NCBI GenBank assembly: GCA_003415625.1
Contig: PYIU01000004.1
Span: 992,001-1,056,000, forward strand
Source of the DNA: Aquanectria penicillioides
Lineage: Eukaryota > Ascomycota > Sordariomycetes > Hypocreales > Nectriaceae
Reading direction: 5' to 3'
Length of the DNA stretch: 64,000 nucleotides
A program made the position numbers and the translations under genes. Below are positions 58,941 through 64,000 of this stretch, piece after piece; within the stretch, counting starts at the first letter, position 1, and each line of letters starts with the position of its first letter. The notes under the pieces were generated by a model. That model did not search any database and was not told the DNA's origin. It worked only from the letters and a program-made list of their open reading frames with translations.

Positions 58941-61900
58941 TCAAGCCTTACCACCCCTGCCTTTAACGCCTTTGCCTCTGCCAGATGGATTGCCTCCTCC
59001 GCGTGTTCCTGCACCTGTGCTCGTGTTCGTGCCCATACTTTTGCTCGCACTCTTGCTCGCACTCCTGTTCACACTCTTGCCGGCCCCTCCCCCAACGGCC
59101 CCGCTCCCGCCATGGCCATCCACCGTGGCTTCGCCGCCGCCCTTGGGTTTGCCGCCTCTGCCACGCCGGCCACCCCGTCTCGCTCCCTTGTTGTTATTGC
59201 CATTATCGTCTTTATCTCTGCCCTTGATCTTGCGGCGCGACTCCTCTTCCTCCTGTGCCCGTCGACTCTCTTGATCCCACCACTCTTGGAAAGCTTGCTC
59301 CTGTTGGATTTCGTGCAACGACCGCTTTGCGACGGCTTCCTTGACCATTTCTTGTTCACGCTTCTGCTGTCCAATAATGTCCGCCATGCTGAATCCCAGT
59401 GTCGGCTCTGCCTTAGGCGCCGGTGTAATGTAGGACCGGGAATGTGGCACCAGCGGTTTCTTGGCTTGATCCGTCGAAGGACCCGCGCCCACGGCGGGGG
59501 AGCTACTCATCCGCCCTTGTCCGGGGAACCTTGTGTCGGGTGACGCGGTACGTCGCGTTGCCGACCTGGCTTTGGTCTCCGATACTACCAGAGGTTTGGC
59601 ATTGGCCGAAACCGCACCAGGCAGGTTTGAATCCATCGCCATGGCATCTCTCACCGACATCTTGGGGCTTGGGCTCGCCGCCTTCCAGGGTGAAGCCTTT
59701 CCTCCAGCCGGCACCTTTTCCCACGGCACTCGGCTAGCTAGCTCTTCTTTAGCCGATGCTTGTGCCGCCACTTGCATCTGGAGTTGCTTCTTTCGTTCCT
59801 TTTGTGACACCTTAGCTTGTGGCCGATTGGTCGCGGCCTCCGTTGACTTCTGTTCATTCAGGCCAGCCGTCAACGCTGACTTGGATGATGCCTCGGACAT
59901 GATATCCTTGAGATCAAGTTTGGATGTTGAGAGAGTTGCAGATGCCCAAGGGCTACCCAGCTTGGACATCGCCTTGTCCTCGGGTCTTGAATTTCTTGTA
60001 CGGCTCAGCTTCAGATCTGGGGAGAGAGAAAACGACTCTGGGGGCGAGCTGTGTAGAACATCTGCAATGCCCTTCCCCTTGGATTCTCGCCATGCTTTGG
60101 GAAGTTGTGGAATATCTCCCGCATCTATCGGTAGCCGAGAAGGCTGGCTTAAAGGGGATTTCGGGCTGTTGAGTGTAGACTCATCCTCCTCATCCATATC
60201 AAATATCAGATCTGCTTGTGACTGCTTGGGTCGCAGGCTAGGACTAAAGGGCTCGTTCCGACCTGCCCTGGATTTCCGGCGATATCTCTCAGGGGTGTGA
60301 GTCGGGACAAAGTCATCTAGGCTTCCCACTCGGGCTTTGTATGATGAAGAAAGTCTCCTCTCGTCCTCCTTTTGAACAATCTTAAATGCCATCTCCTTGA
60401 CCCTAAGTTGTCTCTCTTCTTCAATATCGGCAGCGAGCTCTGGGTTGTGCTCATGAAGTAATAATTCGGCCCTTCCACTGCGCACAAAGGGGAATCGAGC
60501 AAGCTGGTTATCTCGAACAACTTCATCCAACTCCAAGAGTAGGTCTTCATCGAGATCATCGAGTAAGTGGTTTTCTAGCATTGCCTCAAGCTGGAGACAG
60601 ATATACTCGAGACCAGTGTCTTTAAACTCGGTCACCGAGCAAGGGCTAATTTCATTCAATAAATTAGCAATGTTCCTTGTCGTCACAAATTTCCCAATCA
60701 GCGCCTGGCAAACTTGAGAAAGCCGATCAAGCATGAGCTCATTAGCGACACTCATAACATCCAATACGAGCTCTGAGAGATCATCGACTGTAGCTGCTGC
60801 TACATCGTTGAAGAGATCCGGGCCAACATCGGCGTACAAGAACGAAATGACATATTGGAATGTCTCAGGGTCGATGTGCTTCAAATCAACTCTTACTCTT
60901 TCGGCAAGGTCCAGTTCATCACGACGGCCGGCAAGCCATTGACCTTGAGATCGACCGTGAAACATGCCTTCGAAAAAAGGACATCTTTGGCAGAGAAGCT
61001 GACTGTGTGCTGTGACCTCTTCTCCGTCGAGTTCGATAATAATGTCGCCGTCATTGAAGAAATTGGGGTGAGAGATCGCTTGGTTGAAGTCTGCATCGAG
61101 GGATTCTTCTACGCCAGCTTGTAGTCGAACAGCTGTCTCCAACTGTGGCATTGAGAGACGAGTTGCCATCTTCATCAACTCCGTGCGGATATGGCGGAAT
61201 CGGAAGGCATTTGGCGGTGCTTCGCGAGTATACTTCCATACCGGAATGATTTTATCCTGGTAAGAGTAGACGATGAGATTGAGGACAGTGAAAATGTCAA
61301 CCTCAAACAAAGTCACCAAAATCTTGCCATTCGCAGCCTCGATGCGAAAGGCCTCGTTCTCCACAGTCAATCCTCGATTTCGGAATTCATACAACTCTTC
61401 GCGCAACACGGGACTTCGTCCACTGAGAACCCAGCCATGGACGGGAATCCGAACCTCTGGGGACGAAGACGTGCAAACCTCAATATTAAGATCGTCGTAT
61501 TGAAAGGAATTGACATGCAGCCAGTGACTTAACTCCGTTTCGATGTCCTGTGAACGCAAAATTTCGTACGGAACAGATCCACGCTTTTCCCTGACAATAG
61601 CTGCATCCCATGCCTTTCGAGCCTCTTTCAATTCCTTCCCTGGCTCCGAGGCTTGGAAATCGCGGAGACAGAGCAATGCCTCAATATCGTCTCGCAATGC
61701 CTTCTCGTCAATCTGGATTTCTTCGGACATCACCTTGCTATCGTTCCGAATCGCCGCGAAGGCACCAAAGATAGAGCTTCGAACGGCAACACAGTCTGTG
61801 ATGCACGGGACACGCTGGAACTTGAAATCCTTTCGCTTGGTGTCTGAGTCAGAAAATGCTGCATTTTTTCCCTTAGTCCGTTTGACTCGGTTCCAAACAG

Positions 61901-63801
61901 CTCCGGATTCAGTGCAGATGATAACCGAACCGTGCTCACCAACATCCACAGACGTCACGCCATCTTTGCGAGAATCCCAAATACACTGAGGCTGAGTTAA
62001 TGCGCTTTTGATTTTAACGGGATTTGTAGTCGATGCAGCGGATTGGCTCGCATCTCCCTTCTGGTTGAGTTGCAGGGTGAATAGGTCTCCCCGCGCCGTG
62101 ACAGCAGCAATCGTTTCTCCTCCCGATGTGATGTATTTGATCTCCCTCCGGCCTGGATCGTAGCGATTAGAGTAGGATGCAATCGTCAAGTTGTGGTTTG
62201 TAAAAACATCGGGAACCGGGAACTTGACCAGATTATAGCCGTAGTTGCTGAAGACCCAAACTGTATGGTTCGAAAGTAAGCATATCGTCGCCTTATCGAT
62301 GGCAGAAACCATATCAATAGGCGCCGCCAGGAGAGATGCTGCAACTTTTCTGGGCGTGTACTGCACGTCAAGAGACCTTGAATCCGCGTCCATCAAGGCT
62401 AGTTGGCCCACATTTCGACCCCATGTATACAAGGAAGACCCGGTGTGTGCAACCGAATGATTTGCCGATGCAGCAACACCGATGACATTCTCCTTTTTGA
62501 GAGAACCAAAGACTTGGCGCGGGGTAAGGCTCATCGGCTCCTCATCTGCCTTCATCGGAGGTGGGAGAACGTATCCAAGTTGTGAGTTTGAATTCAACCC
62601 CCAGGTCCACAGCTCCCCATTGCCGGCGACAGCCATGGTATGATTCTGGCCTAACGCGACCTGGTGAACCTTCCTATCCACAAATGGGCCTTGAACTGGT
62701 ACAAATTTGAACTGTGTGTTTTCGTCACCCAATCCGAGCCTTCCGCCTCGGCCAACACCACAGACATAGAGATTGGACACCGGGTCGGTGGTTAAGATGG
62801 CGCTGTGGAGTTTGGACATGGCCGCGTCCTGAACCACCAATGGAGGATTACGTACTAATGTTGGGATTTCTTCCAGGTCTGGTAATGAAGCGGACGTGTC
62901 CAGGTCCTGGTCAGCGATGTGGGAATGATAAAAGCGGCGGATGAGATGATCCGGTCGACTCAGATGAATTCGCTCTGGATACTGGCGATCATCTTCATCG
63001 CCCACTCCCAGCGATACGTTTTTGTTGCTCCCAAACACGAACAGTTCGTCACCATGAATAGGGGCATGCAGTCCATGGGAGGCTTTGGGTGCACTATTGA
63101 AGCGTGAACAAAGTAGTCGTAAGTAGAACAGACAAAACTCACTTGTGTAACCCATCCCCAACACTGTCACCACTATCAGAATCACTATCTGAACTGCTCT
63201 CTTCGTCGATACTCTTCAAAGATCGAGCTGCAATTGTGGAGCTGTAAAGGTCAAAGGGACTATTGCCCTCATGATCCTTTGTCTTTATCAATTGGCCGAC
63301 CTTGTTCACGGAGCTCAAGTTGTGGCTCGTCAAATCCATGCGCTCCCGCTCTAATAAAAGGCGCGCAATCGAAACATTCCCAGCATACAAGGATCTGTGC
63401 AAGGCATTCCAGCCACTCTCCGGGTCCTGAGTGTAAAGGTCGATGGCAGGGTGCTCGATGAGCGCTTGAACGAAGCCCCGGGCATTAGGGTCGGTTGAGG
63501 AGGCAGCTCGCAGCAGTAGGGTCAATCCGGTGTGATCGCGACTGTTAACTTCAGCTCGTCCGAGATTTGAGCTAGTATCTTTTGATTTCGCCGGCGTTAC
63601 GGGGTGTCCTGAACCTCGGCGCTGCTTCGTGGCGGATCGAGGGGAGGTGCCGAGCCCAACAGGGCTTCCACCTAAGAAACCACTTCCTCCTACGGCAGGG
63701 CTTTTGGAGACATTGTGATTATTATAGCTGGTAGGGGCCAGTAGACGCCGAAACTTGTCGACATCATTTTCCCAGTAGTATTTCCAAAGTAGGTGACTCA
63801 T
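58941..63801 (-). CDS. Ankyrin-RCC1-BTB protein resembling IBtk
   Basis: Exons 63801-63143 and 63093-58941 across a 49-nt intron; 1603 residues. ATG 63801 (MSHLLWKYYWENDVDKFRRL) is the first Met; the upstream frame has only TTG. Order: ankyrin repeats at about 95-200 (TGLTLLLRAASS, GWNALHRSLYAGNVSIARLL), RCC1 repeats from about 235 (ELFVFGSNKNVSLGVGDEDD, LYVCGVGRGGRLGLGDE, ELWTWGLNSNSQLGY), then two BTB-like domains (VRIPVHGWVLSGRSPVLREE; GDIIIELDGEEVTAHSQLLC). A long disordered tail follows with a charged helix (ADIIGQQKREQEMVKEAV) and a Gly/Arg/Lys-rich end. This layout matches IBtk and fission yeast Btb3, adaptors that link substrates to Cullin-3 ubiquitin ligases; that role is inferred from architecture. 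The basic tail may bind RNA or DNA. No frame break seen in 4.8 kb. Confidence 0.9.
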
Positions 63802-64000
63802 GGGCGGGGGGGTGGAGGGAGGTTGCGGTCCCAAGCGCTCGAAACGGCACCTCGCTGTGAGTCTCGCGGATCACGGCTTATTTAAAGGTGCGATTTAGAA
63901 GCGCCGGAGGATTCGGGAATGGCAGGGAGCGCCGTGTGTCGTGAAAGAGCGTTGCAGTAGAATTCGGTGCTGGCGAAGATCGCGACGAGTTCGGCTTGAG
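63802..64000. promoter_or_regulatory. Upstream region of the IBtk-like gene
   Basis: 199 bp to the window edge. A C7 run precedes the start on the sense strand. A TTTAAA element on both strands at 63880-63885 could be TATA-like; weak. Confidence 0.3.

Noticed and set aside
1..64000. CRISPR arrays, rRNA genes and telomeric repeats
   Set aside because: None seen; the repeats present are microsatellites without regular spacers, and the organism is eukaryotic.

Overview
This window is nuclear DNA from a filamentous ascomycete fungus, most likely a Sordariomycete and possibly Hypocreales. The evidence is short GT-AG introns (mostly 49-190 nt) with GCTAAC-type branch sites, CT-rich leaders, GC-rich coding DNA, a fungal-type phytochrome and typical fungal housekeeping genes. 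No operon, CRISPR array, rRNA gene or intact transposon was seen. The lineage call is an impression from protein resemblance and was not searched.

Layout, left to right: (1) the first coding exon of a copper-fist transcription factor on the minus strand, cut by the window edge (76-151); (2) 11.2 kb without a recognisable gene; (3) a ketopantoate-reductase-family gene (+, 11387-12720); (4) a 4.8 kb gap whose left part is AT-rich and may be a decayed repeat; (5) a fungal phytochrome histidine kinase/response regulator (+, 17499-22055); (6) casein kinase II beta (-), then a JmjC/cupin dioxygenase (+) that converges on a membrane-anchored methyltransferase-like protein (-), then a Yrb30-type Ran-binding protein (-), which is divergent from eRF3/Sup35 (+, 31791-34101); (7) a 7.2 kb gap full of mononucleotide and microsatellite tracts; (8) PEP carboxykinase (+) and an SNF2-family ATPase (+); (9) ESCRT-0 Hse1 (-), Atg13 (-) and an ankyrin/RCC1/BTB protein resembling IBtk (-).

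The genes do not form one pathway. They cover copper homeostasis, pantothenate-type reduction, red-light sensing, kinase signalling, nuclear transport, translation termination, gluconeogenesis, DNA remodelling, endosomal sorting and autophagy.

The most important technical observation is that five well-conserved genes carry six single-base frame breaks, every one in a short homopolymer: phytochrome (G5, 18835), PEPCK (G3, 42029, and C3, 44255), the SNF2 ATPase (A3, 46970), Hse1 (G3, 49377) and Atg13 (G5, 54114). In each case the protein continues in the next frame with no residues lost, and the spliced length becomes a multiple of three once one base is corrected. Uncorrected sequencing or assembly indels are the best explanation. 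These genes are therefore annotated as CDS rather than pseudogenes, and automated gene models over them will be wrong.

No convincing new biological system was found. The best leads are the Sup35 prion-like N-domain split by an intron, a possible G-quadruplex in the first intron of the reductase gene, the 780-nt PEPCK intron, a perfect 22-bp palindrome with related intergenic motifs, and the membrane-anchored methyltransferase-like protein.
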